Source: Nocardioides pocheonensis
Lineage (GTDB): Bacteria; Actinomycetota; Actinomycetes; Propionibacteriales; Nocardioidaceae
Assembly: GCF_003725535.1 (NCBI RefSeq)
Contig: NZ_RJSF01000040.1
Coordinates: forward strand, 773,477 to 837,476
Direction of reading: 5' to 3'
DNA length: 64,000 bases
Shown here: positions 45,223-55,588 of the stretch, piece by piece
Layout: every line of letters starts with the position of its first letter
Numbering within the stretch: position 1 is the first letter of the stretch
The notes under the pieces: model-generated
What the model was told of the DNA's origin: nothing
The model's input: the letters and a program-made list of their open reading frames with translations, nothing else
Databases searched by the model: none
Program-made: the position numbers and the translations under genes

Positions 45223-46844
45223 GGGGTGCCTCGGACCGCGGCCGGCCGCTCGGGCGCGAGCGCCTCGGAGCCGAGGGTCACCGTGAAGCGCGCGCCTCCG
45301 AGCGGGGACGTCCCCACGTCGACGGTGCCACCCGACCTGCGCGCCACCTGGCCCACGAGGGCGAGGCCGATGCCCGACCCCGAGGTCTTCGTGGTCCAGC
45401 CGCGCTCGAGCACGTGCTCGGCGTCGTCCGGCGGGATCCCTGGCCCGCTGTCGCCGACCACGACGGTGACGAGGTGGTCGTCGCCGGAGAGGCGTACCTC
45501 GACCCGGCGGTCCTCGAGGCCGGCGACGGCGTCCATCGCGTTGTCGAGCAGGTTGCCGACGACCGTGACCAGGTCGCGCGGCTCCACGGGCAGGCGGCCG
45601 GCGCGGAGCTCGCCGTGGACGGACAGGTCGATGCCGCGCTCGGCCGCCTGGGCGGTCTTGCCGAGCAGCAGCGCCGCGAGCACGGGCTCCTCCACGGCAC
45701 CGACGACCTGGTCGGTGAGCTGCTGGGCGACGTGGAGTTCCTCGGTGGCGAACGCGACGGCGTCCTCGGGACGGCCCATCTCGATCAGGGAGACCACCGT
45801 GTGCAGCCGGTTCGCGGCCTCGTGGTTCTGCGAGCGCAGCGACTCGGACAGCCCCCGCACCACGTCGAGCTCACCGGTGACGTCGATCAGCTCGGTGCGG
45901 TCCCTGAGGGTGACCACCGCGCCGACGTCCTTGCCGCCCCAGAATGCGGGGGAGGAGCTCACCACGAGGACGTGGTCCCCGGTCACGTAGATGTCGTCGG
46001 CCTCCGCCGTGTCGCCCGTGACCGCGGCGACCAGCCCGGGCGGCAGGCCCAGGTCCGTGACCGGCCGCCCGAGCACGTCGTCGGGCAGGGACAGCAGCCG
46101 CCGGGCCTCGTCGTTGGCCAGCTGCACGCGGCCCTCGGAGTCGAGCAGCAGCAGGCCCTCCCGGACGGCGTGGAGGACGGCCCGGTAGTACTCGTACATC
46201 CGGGTGATCTCGCGCTCGCCCATGCCGTGGGTCTGTCGGCGCAACCGCCGGTTGATCAGCCCGGCGCCGCCGACCCCCAGGGCGAGCACGGCCAGCGCGG
46301 CGAGCCCGATACCCGCGAGGCTGCGGCGGAGCCGCGAGTCGATCTGGTCGAGCTTGATCCCGACCGAGACCATCGCCACCACGGTGCGGTCGGTCTCGGA
46401 GGCTCGCACCGGGACCACGGCGCGCTCCGAGGGACCGAGCGTGCCGGTGTACTCCTGGGTGAAGATCCCGCCCCGGGGTGCGCTCCCGAGGTCACCGATG
46501 AAGTGGCCCCCGATCTCCTTCGGGTTCGGGTGCGTGCAGCGGGTGCGGTCGAGCCGCATCACGACGACGAAGTCCACGTGGGTGTCCTGGCGCACCGCTT
46601 CGGCGTACGGCTGGAGGACGTCGCACGGGCCGCCGCCGGCGAGGGTGGTCCGGACGACCGGTGAGTCGGCCACCGACTCCGCGACCGCCACCGCCTGGTC
46701 GCGGGCGTGGTCCCGGCTGTCGCGCCGGGCGTTGTACGTCGCGAGTCCGACCGCCACGACGACCACGACGAGCACCATCAGCACCTGCAGCACCAGCACC
46801 TGGCGCGCCACGGAGCTCTCGCGCCCGGGGGCTGACCTCCGCAT
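45219..46844 (-). CDS. CitA/DcuS-type sensor histidine kinase
   Basis: 541 residues from the ATG at 46844 (a GTG six codons earlier is possible). Layout: membrane helix (VLVLQVLMVLVVVVVAVGLA), an extracytoplasmic PDC/PAS sensor of about 135 residues (VVRTTLAGG; FVVVMRLDRTRCTHP; GGHFIGDLGSAPRGG), a second helix near 180-200, a cytoplasmic PAS domain, the phospho-histidine in SQNHEAANRLHTV, and HATPase (GNLLDNAMDAVAG; DSGPGIPPDD; GSGIGLALVGQ). This is the dicarboxylate/citrate sensor architecture. It sits divergent to dctA. Confidence 0.94.
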   Translation of the reverse strand: MRRSAPGRESSVARQVLVLQVLMVLVVVVVAVGLATYNARRDSRDHARDQAVAVAESVADSPVVRTTLAGGGPCDVLQPYAEAVRQDTHVDFVVVMRLDRTRCTHPNPKEIGGHFIGDLGSAPRGGIFTQEYTGTLGPSERAVVPVRASETDRTVVAMVSVGIKLDQIDSRLRRSLAGIGLAALAVLALGVGGAGLINRRLRRQTHGMGEREITRMYEYYRAVLHAVREGLLLLDSEGRVQLANDEARRLLSLPDDVLGRPVTDLGLPPGLVAAVTGDTAEADDIYVTGDHVLVVSSSPAFWGGKDVGAVVTLRDRTELIDVTGELDVVRGLSESLRSQNHEAANRLHTVVSLIEMGRPEDAVAFATEELHVAQQLTDQVVGAVEEPVLAALLLGKTAQAAERGIDLSVHGELRAGRLPVEPRDLVTVVGNLLDNAMDAVAGLEDRRVEVRLSGDDHLVTVVVGDSGPGIPPDDAEHVLERGWTTKTSGSGIGLALVGQVARRSGGTVDVGTSPLGGARFTVTLGSEALAPERPAAVRGTP

Positions 46845-46895
46845 GGACGCATTGTGCCGCACCGGCTCCGCGCCGGTTCTGGGCCGCCCTCGAGC

Positions 46896-46934
46896 GTGAC
46901 GGCGGTGAACTCAACGAACACAACAGTGACGGCG
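46896..46934. promoter_or_regulatory. Direct repeat upstream of dctA
   Basis: GTGACGGCG occurs at 46896-46904 and 46926-46934, 30 bases apart (about three helical turns), in the gap between the divergent kinase and dctA genes. It is a candidate binding site for the adjacent response regulator. Supported by repetition and position only. Confidence 0.4.
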
Positions 46935-46995
46935 ATCACACGGCGACCGAGAGTGGGCGGACCGGGAAGCTCCCGGATCCCCCCTTGGAGGAACC

Positions 46996-48384
46996 ATGAC
47001 CACGACAGCTGAGACGTCCGGACGGAAGGCAGCGACGCCGCGCCGCGACCGGACCCACTACCTGTACCTGGCCGTCATCGTCGCCGTCGGCCTCGGCATC
47101 GTCACCGGCCTCGCGGCCCCGGACTTCGCCGTCCAGCTCAAGCCGGTCGGCACCGCCTTCGTCGGGCTCATCAAGATGATGATCCAGCCGGTCATCTTCT
47201 GCACGATCGTGCTCGGTGTCGGTTCGGTGCGCACCGCAGCGCGGGTCGGCAAGGTCGGCGGCCTGGCCCTCGGCTACTTCCTCGTGATGTCCACCGCCGC
47301 GCTCGCGATCGGCCTCGTGGTCGGCAACATCCTCCACCCGGGCTCCGGTCTGCACCTGACCAAGGCGGTCGCGAGCGCGGGTCACGCGCAGGCGGCTGGC
47401 GCCGGCGGGTCCACGAGCGAGTTCCTGCTCGGGATCGTGCCGGTCTCGCTGCTGTCCTCGCTGACGTCGGGCCAGGTCCTCCAGACGCTCGTCGTGGCGC
47501 TCCTCGTCGGCTTCGCGCTGCAGTCGATGGGCAAGGCCGGCGAGCCGGTCCTGCGCGGCGTCGGCCACGCCCAGCGGGTCGTGTTCCGCGTCCTCGCGAT
47601 GATCATGTGGGCTGCGCCCGTGGGCGCCTTCGGCGCGATGGCCGCGGTCGTCGGGGAGACCGGTGTCGACGCACTGAAGAGCCTGGCGGTCCTCATGGTC
47701 GGCTTCTACGTCACCTGCGCCCTGTTCGTGTTCGTGCTGCTCGGCGCGATCCTGAAGCTGGCCACCGGCGTCAACCTGTTCTCGCTGCTGCGCTACCTCG
47801 CCCGTGAGTTCCTGCTGATCGTGTCGACCTCGTCCTCGGAGTCGGCCCTGCCCCGGTTGATCGCCAAGATGGAGCACGCCGGCGTCGACAAGCCGACCGT
47901 GGGCGTCGTGGTGCCGACCGGGTACTCCTTCAACCTCGACGGCACCGCGATCTACCTGACCATGGCCTCGCTGTTCATCGCCAACGCGATGGGCACTCCG
48001 CTGTCGGTCGGCGAGCAGATCTCGCTGCTGCTGTTCATGATCATCGCCTCGAAGGGTGCCGCCGGCGTGACCGGTGCCGGGATGGCCACGCTGGCAGGCG
48101 GGCTGGCCTCGCACCGGCCGGCCATGGTCGACGGTGTCGGCCTCATCGTCGGGATCGACCGGTTCATGTCCGAGGCGCGCGCCGTCACCAACTTCGCCGG
48201 CAACGCTGTTGCGACGGTGCTCGTCGGCCACTGGACCGGAAGCCTGGACCGGGCCCGGCTCGACCGGGTGCTGGCGGGCCACGAGCCGTTCGACGAGGCC
48301 ACGATGCTCGACGAGGAGGACCTCGTGGTCACTCCGCCGGTGCCGACCGTCGGGGCTGCGTCTCCGGCACTCCAGCCCGCCTGA
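46996..48384 (+). CDS. dctA: C4-dicarboxylate:cation symporter DctA
   Basis: 462 residues, ATG with GGAGGAACC ahead. SDF/DAACS-family features: helices from residue 17 on (YLYLAVIVAVGLGIVTGLAA), serine-rich reentrant loop SSSESALPRLIAKME and substrate site GYSFNLDGTAIYLTMASLFIA. Asp/Asn contacts are in the last helices (NFAGNAVATVLVG). It imports succinate, fumarate or malate with sodium or protons. Regulation by the flanking two-component system is suggested by the gene order. A hairpin terminator follows. Confidence 0.94.
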   Translation: MTTTAETSGRKAATPRRDRTHYLYLAVIVAVGLGIVTGLAAPDFAVQLKPVGTAFVGLIKMMIQPVIFCTIVLGVGSVRTAARVGKVGGLALGYFLVMSTAALAIGLVVGNILHPGSGLHLTKAVASAGHAQAAGAGGSTSEFLLGIVPVSLLSSLTSGQVLQTLVVALLVGFALQSMGKAGEPVLRGVGHAQRVVFRVLAMIMWAAPVGAFGAMAAVVGETGVDALKSLAVLMVGFYVTCALFVFVLLGAILKLATGVNLFSLLRYLAREFLLIVSTSSSESALPRLIAKMEHAGVDKPTVGVVVPTGYSFNLDGTAIYLTMASLFIANAMGTPLSVGEQISLLLFMIIASKGAAGVTGAGMATLAGGLASHRPAMVDGVGLIVGIDRFMSEARAVTNFAGNAVATVLVGHWTGSLDRARLDRVLAGHEPFDEATMLDEEDLVVTPPVPTVGAASPALQPA

Positions 48385-48403
48385 CGGCAGCGGGACGAAC
48401 GAC

Positions 48404-48440
48404 GAAGCGGCGTCACTCTTCGCAGGAGTGGCGCCGCTTC
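48404..48440. terminator. Bidirectional hairpin between dctA and the thiolase gene
   Basis: A 14-base-pair stem (GAAGCGGCGTCACT with AGTGGCGCCGCTTC, one G-T pair) and a 9-base loop lie in the 72-base gap between two convergent genes. No long T-run follows, as is usual in GC-rich actinobacteria. Confidence 0.75.
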
Positions 48441-48456
48441 GCGTCGTACGGCGGGA

Positions 48457-49793
<1,337 letters not shown>

Positions 49794-49812
49794 GAAATCG
49801 TGGAGGACACTC

Positions 49813-51045
49813 GTGACCGCAGCGCCCACCCTGCCCGCCAACTTCGACCCGACGGACCCGAGTCTGTGCGAGGAGAGGATCCCGCTCCAGGAGTTCCTCG
49901 AGCTCCGGAAGACCGCCCCGGTGTACTGGGTCGAGCAGGCGCCGGAGGCGCGCGCCGGCTTCAACGACACGGGCTTCTGGGCGATCAGCAAGCACGCCGA
50001 CATCGCCGCGGTGTCGAAGAACAGCAAGGACTTCTCGGCCAACGAGAACGGCGTGATCATCCGCTTCGCCGCCGACATGACCCGCGAGCAGGTCGAGCTG
50101 CAGAGCGTCATGCTGGTCAACCAGGACCCGCCGGACCACACCAAGACCCGCCAGATCATCAGCCGCGGCTTCACCCCGCGCGCGATCGGCGCCCTGCACG
50201 AGGTGCTGGTCGAGCGGGCGAACAAGATCGTCGACGACGCGCTCGCCAAGGGTGAGGGCGACTTCGTGTTCGAGGTGGCCGCCGAGCTGCCGCTCCAGGC
50301 GATCGCCGACCTGCTCGGCGTACCGATGGAGGACCGGCGCAAGCTGTTCGACTGGTCCAACCAGATGCTCGCGTACGACGACCCGGAGTACGACGCGCAG
50401 CCCGACGTCGCGGCCGCCGAGATCCTGGGGTACGCGATGGCGCTCGCCGAGGAGCGCGCGAAGGACCCCAAGGACGACATCATCAGCAAGCTGGTGACCG
50501 CCGACGTCGACGGCCACAAGCTCGGGGACGACGAGTTCGGCTACTTCGTGATCCTGCTGGCCGTGGCCGGCAACGAGACCACGCGCAACGCGATCACCCA
50601 CGGCATGAACGCCTTCTTCGAGAACCCCGACCAGTGGGAGCTGTGGAAGCGTGAGCGCCCCTCGACGATGGTCGACGAGGTGATCCGCTGGGCGACCCCG
50701 GTCACCGTCTTCCAGCGCACCGCGCTGAACGACGTCGAGATCGGCGGCCAGCCGATCAAGAAGGGCGACCGCGTCGGGCTCTACTACGCGAGCGGCAACC
50801 ACGACGAGCAGGTCTTCGAGAACCCCGACAAGTTCGACATCCTCCGCGACCCGAACCCGCACCTGGCCTTCGGTGGGCACGGCGCGCACTACTGCATCGG
50901 TGCGAACCTCGCTCGCCTCGAGGTCGAGGTGATCTTCAACGTGATCGCCGACCGGATGCCGAACATCGTCAAGACCGGCGAGCCCCGCCGGCTGCGCCAC
51001 GCCTGGATCAACGGCATCAAGGAGCTCCCGGTCAAGTACGCGTAG
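49813..51045 (+). CDS. cyp125: Cytochrome P450, CYP125-like (steroid C26/C27 hydroxylase)
   Basis: 410 residues from the GTG at 49813, which has GGAGG 6 bases ahead; the frame opens at 49786 but there it covers an operator. The I-helix oxygen motif is AVAGNETTRNAI, the ExxR helix lies ahead of the heme loop, and the heme-binding loop FGGHGAHYCIGANLARLE contains the cysteine ligand. The C-terminal HAWINGIKELPVKYA is CYP125-like. CYP125 oxidises the terminal carbon of the cholesterol side chain so that beta-oxidation can begin. The stop codon lies within a 41-base repeat. Confidence 0.9.
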   Translation: MTAAPTLPANFDPTDPSLCEERIPLQEFLELRKTAPVYWVEQAPEARAGFNDTGFWAISKHADIAAVSKNSKDFSANENGVIIRFAADMTREQVELQSVMLVNQDPPDHTKTRQIISRGFTPRAIGALHEVLVERANKIVDDALAKGEGDFVFEVAAELPLQAIADLLGVPMEDRRKLFDWSNQMLAYDDPEYDAQPDVAAAEILGYAMALAEERAKDPKDDIISKLVTADVDGHKLGDDEFGYFVILLAVAGNETTRNAITHGMNAFFENPDQWELWKRERPSTMVDEVIRWATPVTVFQRTALNDVEIGGQPIKKGDRVGLYYASGNHDEQVFENPDKFDILRDPNPHLAFGGHGAHYCIGANLARLEVEVIFNVIADRMPNIVKTGEPRRLRHAWINGIKELPVKYA

Positions 51046-51193
51046 GCGCAGCCACGGGGGAGCGAAGCGACCGACCGTAAGTGAGCGAGGCCGAGTCGAG
51101 CTTGCTCGATCTCGTGCCGAGCGAGCGAGCGTTGAGGCGCGCAGCGCCGATCACGCGTAGGCGCAGCCACGGGGGAGCGAAGCGACCGACCGT
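51038..51193. repeat. 41-base direct repeat, two copies
   Basis: The segment beginning acgcgtaggcgcagccacgg is present at 51038-51078 and again, identical, at 51153-51193. The first copy includes the last codons and stop of the P450 gene, and the intervening 74 bases are rich in gagcgagc-type units. The second copy ends 7 bases before the stop of the YwiC-like gene. It looks like a recent duplication or insertion of a dispersed element. Confidence 0.85.
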
Positions 51194-51200
51194 GACCGCC

Positions 51201-51983
51201 TCACGCCAGCAGCGAGGTCGCCGCGACCGCCACGGTCGCGGCGACCTCGGCAATTCCGACCTGCTTCGGCGTCGGCCGGTGCGGCGGCACCAGGATCGCG
51301 CGCGCGAGCAGGGCGGCGAAGACGAGAAGCAACGCCCAGGCGGTGCCGGAGTTCTCGACCAGCCCGAACACCACCGCGAGCACGATCAGGGCGAACGCGT
51401 GGAAGATCCCGCTGAGCCAGCGGAACGCGACGTTGTCGCGCTCGCGGATCACGGTCTTGACGTAGAACACGGTGCCGGCGAAGTAGAGGAACTGCACCAG
51501 GGCGAGCTCCCAGGCCCGCGTGAGGTCGGTGCCCGGGCCCGCGTCGTACGCGACCACGGTCATCAGCGCCGATCCGGCAGTGGTCGCGAGCCCGGACACC
51601 AGCGCCCGGTCCTGACGGTGGGCGGCGGCGTACAGGCCGATCGCCAACGGGACCACGAACAACGGCGCCCAGCGAGTGAGTCCCGGCTGCATGAACACCA
51701 CGACGACGCCGAGCGCGACGCTGAGCACGGTGTAGGCGCGGACGGGCGGGAACCACTTCGCCCGTCGCCGGGACTTCAGCCAGAGCGAGGTCGCGAAGAA
51801 CGCGAAGTAGCCCGCGAACCAGAACGCGGCGAGGGGCAGCTGGACCCAGGCGACGCCTCCCGCGAGCGCGCCCACGAGCAGGGGAGAGGCGAGCATCGCC
51901 CAGGCGCCGTGCTGGTTCGGGACCCAGCCGGGCCCCCGGCGCTGCCGGCCCGGCCGGGTGCGGGGGGTCGTCGTGCTGGTCAT
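51201..51983 (-). CDS. YwiC-like membrane protein
   Basis: 260 residues from the ATG at 51983. The family motif VPNQHGAWAMLASPLLVG stands near the N-terminus, and at least seven hydrophobic helices follow (WFAGYFAFFATSLWLK; VLSVALGVVVVFM; WAPLFVVPLAIGLYAA; VQFLYFAGTVFYVKTV; IFHAFALIVLAVVFGLV). YwiC-like proteins have no assigned function; they are found in many actinobacteria and firmicutes. The frame extends upstream over a repeat, but that part is rejected. Confidence 0.85.
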   Translation of the reverse strand: MTSTTTPRTRPGRQRRGPGWVPNQHGAWAMLASPLLVGALAGGVAWVQLPLAAFWFAGYFAFFATSLWLKSRRRAKWFPPVRAYTVLSVALGVVVVFMQPGLTRWAPLFVVPLAIGLYAAAHRQDRALVSGLATTAGSALMTVVAYDAGPGTDLTRAWELALVQFLYFAGTVFYVKTVIRERDNVAFRWLSGIFHAFALIVLAVVFGLVENSGTAWALLLVFAALLARAILVPPHRPTPKQVGIAEVAATVAVAATSLLA

Positions 51984-52013
51984 GCGTCCCACTGTAGGAG
52001 CGGTCCGACCTTC

Positions 52014-52124
52014 GCCGAGAGGGCACTCGATCTGGCTGGAATGGCGCCGAGCGGGCAGTGCTGCTTCCAGTGCGAGCGCCCGCTCGGCGTGCTTCTGGGC
52101 AGCGGGAGTGCCCGCTCGGCTCAG
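52014..52124. repeat. Second copy of the 32-base inverted array
   Basis: Units like those at 39138-39453: two in one orientation (gccgagagggcactcgatct and gccgagcgggcagtgctgct), then turned round (gcgagcgcccgctcggcgtg and agcgggagtgcccgctcggc). The right end covers the stop codon of the next gene. Again it fills an intergenic gap. Confidence 0.8.
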
Positions 52125-52636
52125 AGGCCCGGGCCCTCCTCGCGCAGACGCTGCACGCTGGTCATCGCCTCGCGCAGCTGGGCGAGCCACTCGTCCGCGT
52201 GCTCGCCGACCAGCCGGACGCACCAACCCAGCGCGTCGGCCCGGCTCCGGGCCACCCCGGCCTCCACGAGCGTGTCGAGCACGCGCCGCTCGCGCTGGCG
52301 CAGCCGGGTCATCACCGGCGCCGCCACGTTGGTGAACAGCGCCCGGGTCTCGCCGCACGCAGCACCCCACGACACCTTGCGCTCGAACCGCCGCTCGGCC
52401 TCGCGCGCGATCCGGATCCGTTGGTCCCGGGTCTCCTCGCGGAACCGGGTGATCCGGCCGACTGCGGCCTCGCGAGCCTCGTCGGTGGATCCCTCGGCCC
52501 CGTCCGGTACGGCGATCCGCCCGATCACGACGATCTCGTCGCGGTCGACGCTCACGTCCGCCGGCTCGGTGAACCAGTCGTCCGGCAGCCGGCCGTGGAT
52601 CCAGCCGGCGATCTGCTCCTGCTCCGTCGCGCTCAT
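52121..52636 (-). CDS. Conserved hypothetical protein
   Basis: 171 residues. The N-terminal part has a short two-strand region (DVSVDRDEIVVIGRIAVPDGAEG), followed by long charged helices (EAREAAVGRITRFREETRDQRIRIAREAERRFERKVSWG) and a C-terminal helical region (VARSRADALGWCVRLVGEHADEWLAQLREAM). The last part resembles small regulatory helices, but no DNA-binding motif was recognised. The function is unknown. Its stop lies in the repeat array. Confidence 0.72.
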   Translation of the reverse strand: MSATEQEQIAGWIHGRLPDDWFTEPADVSVDRDEIVVIGRIAVPDGAEGSTDEAREAAVGRITRFREETRDQRIRIAREAERRFERKVSWGAACGETRALFTNVAAPVMTRLRQRERRVLDTLVEAGVARSRADALGWCVRLVGEHADEWLAQLREAMTSVQRLREEGPGL

Positions 52637-52690
52637 CGCGCCACCTCCTGTAACGATGTAATCATGTAATCACACCGGTCAAGAGGATGG

Positions 52691-53458
52691 TCAGGTCCGC
52701 GCCGTGAGCACCTCCGGGCCGTCCTCGGTGATCGCGACGGTGTGCTCGCTGTGCGCACCGCGCGAGCCGTCCGCGCTGCGCAGGGTCCATCCGTCGGGGT
52801 CGGTGTAGATCTCGTCGGTGCCGAGCAGGAACCACGGCTCGATCGCGATGACGAGGCCCGGCTGCAGCGGCAGGCCGCGACCCGCGCGGCCGTCGTTGGG
52901 CACGTGCGGGTCGCCGTGCATCGTCCGGCCGACGCCGTGCCCGCCGAACTGCAGGTTGATCCCGAGGCCGGCCTCGCGCGCGACGCTGCCGATGGCGTGG
53001 CTGATGTCGCCGAGCCGATGGCCCGGCTGCGCCTGCTCGATCGCGGCCGCGAGCGCGCGCTCGGTGGTCGCGATCAGCTCGAGGTCCTCCGGTCGCGGGG
53101 TGCCCACGACGAGGCTGGTCGCCGAGTCCGCCACCCAGCCTTCGACGGAGCAGGCGAAGTCGAGGCTGAGCAGGTCGCCGTCCTGCAGGCGGTAGTCGTG
53201 CGGGAGCCCGTGGAGCACGGCGTCGTTGACCGACGTGCAGAGCACCTTGCCGAACGGCATCGCGCCGAACGACGGGTGGTAGTCGACGTAGCACGACTCC
53301 GCACCGCGCTCGGCGATCATCCGGGCCGCGAGCGCGTCCATCTCGAGCAGGTTGACCCCGACGTCGGCGGCGTCGCGGAGGGCCTCGAGCACCTGGGCCA
53401 CGAACTGCCCGGCCGTGCGCAGCCTCCCGATCTCGGCGGCGTTGAAGAGCTCGATCAC
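52691..53458 (-). CDS. map: Methionine aminopeptidase, type I
   Basis: 255 residues. Metal ligands are recognisable in order: aspartates in LLSLDFACSVEGWVADSA, histidine in GHGVGRTMHGDPHVPN, glutamate in VIAIEPWF and SEHTVAITEDG. The substrate-site histidine is in VNDAVLHGLPHDYRL. It removes the initiator methionine from new proteins. It stands alone, on the same strand as the stress phosphatase and hypothetical gene. Confidence 0.96.
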   Translation of the reverse strand: MIELFNAAEIGRLRTAGQFVAQVLEALRDAADVGVNLLEMDALAARMIAERGAESCYVDYHPSFGAMPFGKVLCTSVNDAVLHGLPHDYRLQDGDLLSLDFACSVEGWVADSATSLVVGTPRPEDLELIATTERALAAAIEQAQPGHRLGDISHAIGSVAREAGLGINLQFGGHGVGRTMHGDPHVPNDGRAGRGLPLQPGLVIAIEPWFLLGTDEIYTDPDGWTLRSADGSRGAHSEHTVAITEDGPEVLTART

Positions 53459-53516
53459 GCGCCGAGCCTAGACGGGCCGACGCCAGGACCCGGACCGGTG
53501 TGGGCAGAGAGGCCGC

Positions 53517-54587
53517 TCAGTCCGGTAGGGGCGGGACCTGGAGCGCCACCAGCGCGATGTCGTCGCGGGGCTCCTGCCCCTGGAAGGCGAGGACGTCGTC
53601 GAGCACGCGGCCGATGAGCGGCTCGGCGGTGTCGACGCTCTCGTGGAGCAGCCGCATGAGGCGTTCCTCGCCGTAGAGCTCCGAGCCCCGACGGCCGTCG
53701 GTGACGCCGTCGGTGTACAGGAGGACGGTCGTCCCCGGTCGCAGCTCGAACCGGATGTCCTCGTAGGCGACGGACGGGAACGCACCGACGAGGTGGCCCG
53801 GCTCCCCGACGACGCGGGGGACCTTGTCGGTGTCGAGCACGATCGCCGGCGGGTGGCCGCCGGCCGCCATCGCGACGTCCCACCAGTCCCCGATCCGGCG
53901 CAACCGGAGGACCGCGGCGGTGCAGAAGCGCTCGCTCGGGTGGTCCAGGACGACCTGGTTGAGCTGGCTCAGGATGGTGGCGGGGCTGGTCTCGGAGATC
54001 GCCAGGGCGCGGATCGTGTGCCGCACCAGCGTGGCGACGGCTGCGGCCTCGACGCCCTTGCCGGCCACGTCGCCGATCGTGACGACCCAGTCGCTGGCGG
54101 AGACGGCGAACACGTCATAGAAGTCCCCGCCGATCTCGTCGCCCGTGCCCGCTGGCCGGTACGCCGTCGCGATGTCGAGACCGTCGATCCACGGGTTCCG
54201 CGGCGGCATCAACGTCTCCTGCAGGGTCCGTGCCAGCAGGGTCATGCGCTTCTCGGCGTCCTCGGCGCGCTTCTTGGCGGCGAGCAGCTCACGCTCGTAC
54301 CTGCGCCGTTCGGTGGCGTCGAAGACGGCGACCCGGGTGATGCCGGGCGCCCCGTCCTCAGCCCGGTCCAGGACCGCGTTGACGAGGACCGGAAGGCGGC
54401 TGCCGTCGTGGCGCAGCAGCTCCAGCGCGACCTCGCTGACCTGGCCGTCGAGGAGGAGCAGCGGCCGGAAGTGCGTCTCGTGGAAGAGCTTCGACCCGGC
54501 CGCGAGCAGGTCGATGAACCGAACCTGCCCGACGACGTCCCGGGACTCGTGACCGGTCCAGGTCAGGAACGTGGCGTTGGCCTTCAC
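53517..54587 (-). CDS. rsbP: PAS-domain PP2C phosphatase, RsbP-like
   Basis: 356 residues from the GTG at 54587. However the open frame continues to 54716 and encodes about 40 more residues (ALLVDDPEALYERAPCGYLS, then IDAAGLVVKANATF) that complete the PAS domain. No ATG, GTG or TTG lies in that stretch; an ATC at 54707 or a CTG are the only candidates. The PAS runs to about residue 90, then a coiled linker, then PP2C motifs (GDEIGGDFYDVF, IGDVAGKGVEAA, YTDGVTDGR, RDDIALVAL). RsbP dephosphorylates RsbV under energy stress. The RsbQ-like gene overlaps the extended part. Confidence 0.88.
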   Translation of the reverse strand: MKANATFLTWTGHESRDVVGQVRFIDLLAAGSKLFHETHFRPLLLLDGQVSEVALELLRHDGSRLPVLVNAVLDRAEDGAPGITRVAVFDATERRRYERELLAAKKRAEDAEKRMTLLARTLQETLMPPRNPWIDGLDIATAYRPAGTGDEIGGDFYDVFAVSASDWVVTIGDVAGKGVEAAAVATLVRHTIRALAISETSPATILSQLNQVVLDHPSERFCTAAVLRLRRIGDWWDVAMAAGGHPPAIVLDTDKVPRVVGEPGHLVGAFPSVAYEDIRFELRPGTTVLLYTDGVTDGRRGSELYGEERLMRLLHESVDTAEPLIGRVLDDVLAFQGQEPRDDIALVALQVPPLPD

Positions 54588-54708
54588 GACGAGCCCGGCG
54601 GCGTCGATGCTCAGGTAGCCGCAGGGTGCACGCTCGTAGAGAGCCTCGGGGTCGTCGACGAGCAGCGCCTTCTCGAACGCCGCCCTGGCCTGGTCGTGGC
54701 CGGTGATG

Positions 54709-55509
54709 TCAGGCCCTCACCTTGAGGAAGTCGTTCATGGCGTCGACGACCTCGCCGGGCGCGCTGAGGTGGGGGCAGTGCCCGGTGGCGTCGAGCACGA
54801 CCAGGCTGGCGTCGGCGAGGTGGTCGGCGACGTAGCGGCCGACCTCGGGCGACGCGATGATGTCCTCGCGGCTCTGCAGCACGAGGCAGCGGGCCGACAC
54901 GGCGGGCAGGTCGGCCCGGTTGTCGGCGAGGAACGTCGCTCGCGCGAAGCCCTCGGCGATCGCGGGGTCGACCGTGCAGAAGCTCGCCCGCAGCTCCTCG
55001 CCGAGCTCGGGACGATCGGGGTTCCCCATGATGGCCGGGGCCATCGACGCGGACCAGCCGAGGTAGTTGCCCGCGAGGGAGTCGAGCAGGTTGTCGATGT
55101 CGGCGGGCTCGAAGCCACCGTGGTACCCGGCGTCGTCGAGGTACCGGGGCGAGGGCCCGATCATGACGAGGGCGTCGAAGAGGTCGGGCGCGGCGACCTC
55201 GGCGAGCGCACCGATCATCGCGGAGACCGAGTGCCCGACGAAGACCACGTCGCGCAGGCCCAGCGCGCGGCAGATGCGGACCACGTCGTCGGCATAGCCG
55301 TCCAGCGAGGCGTACCGGTCGGGGTCGTAGGGAGCGCGCGCCCCGCCCGCACCCACGAAGTCGAACAGGACGACCCGGTAGCGGTCCTCGAACTGGGGCG
55401 CGACGTGGCGCCACATGTTCTGGTCGCAGCCGAAACCGTGGGCGAACACCATCACCTGTCCGTCGGGCCGGCCGCGGTCCGTGACGTTGAACGCCTCCAC
55501 CGGGTGCAT
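54709..55509 (-). CDS. rsbQ: Alpha/beta hydrolase, RsbQ-like
   Basis: 266 residues from the ATG at 55509. Catalytic triad S94 (VGHSVSA), D216 and H244 (TGHCPH) matches the spacing of Bacillus subtilis RsbQ, and HGFGCDQNMWRHVAPQFED and GPSPRYLDD are very close to that protein. RsbQ is required with the PAS phosphatase RsbP to turn on general stress signalling when energy falls, probably by giving a small ligand to the PAS domain. The related KAI2 receptors share the fold. Its TGA is immediately upstream of the phosphatase frame. Confidence 0.9.
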   Translation of the reverse strand: MHPVEAFNVTDRGRPDGQVMVFAHGFGCDQNMWRHVAPQFEDRYRVVLFDFVGAGGARAPYDPDRYASLDGYADDVVRICRALGLRDVVFVGHSVSAMIGALAEVAAPDLFDALVMIGPSPRYLDDAGYHGGFEPADIDNLLDSLAGNYLGWSASMAPAIMGNPDRPELGEELRASFCTVDPAIAEGFARATFLADNRADLPAVSARCLVLQSREDIIASPEVGRYVADHLADASLVVLDATGHCPHLSAPGEVVDAMNDFLKVRA

Positions 55510-55588
55510 CCGCCGATCGTAGGCCACGCCGCCGCGGGCGGCCGGTGCTCGAACCGGCCGGAGGTCTCGGTCGGACCTCGGTCGGGCT

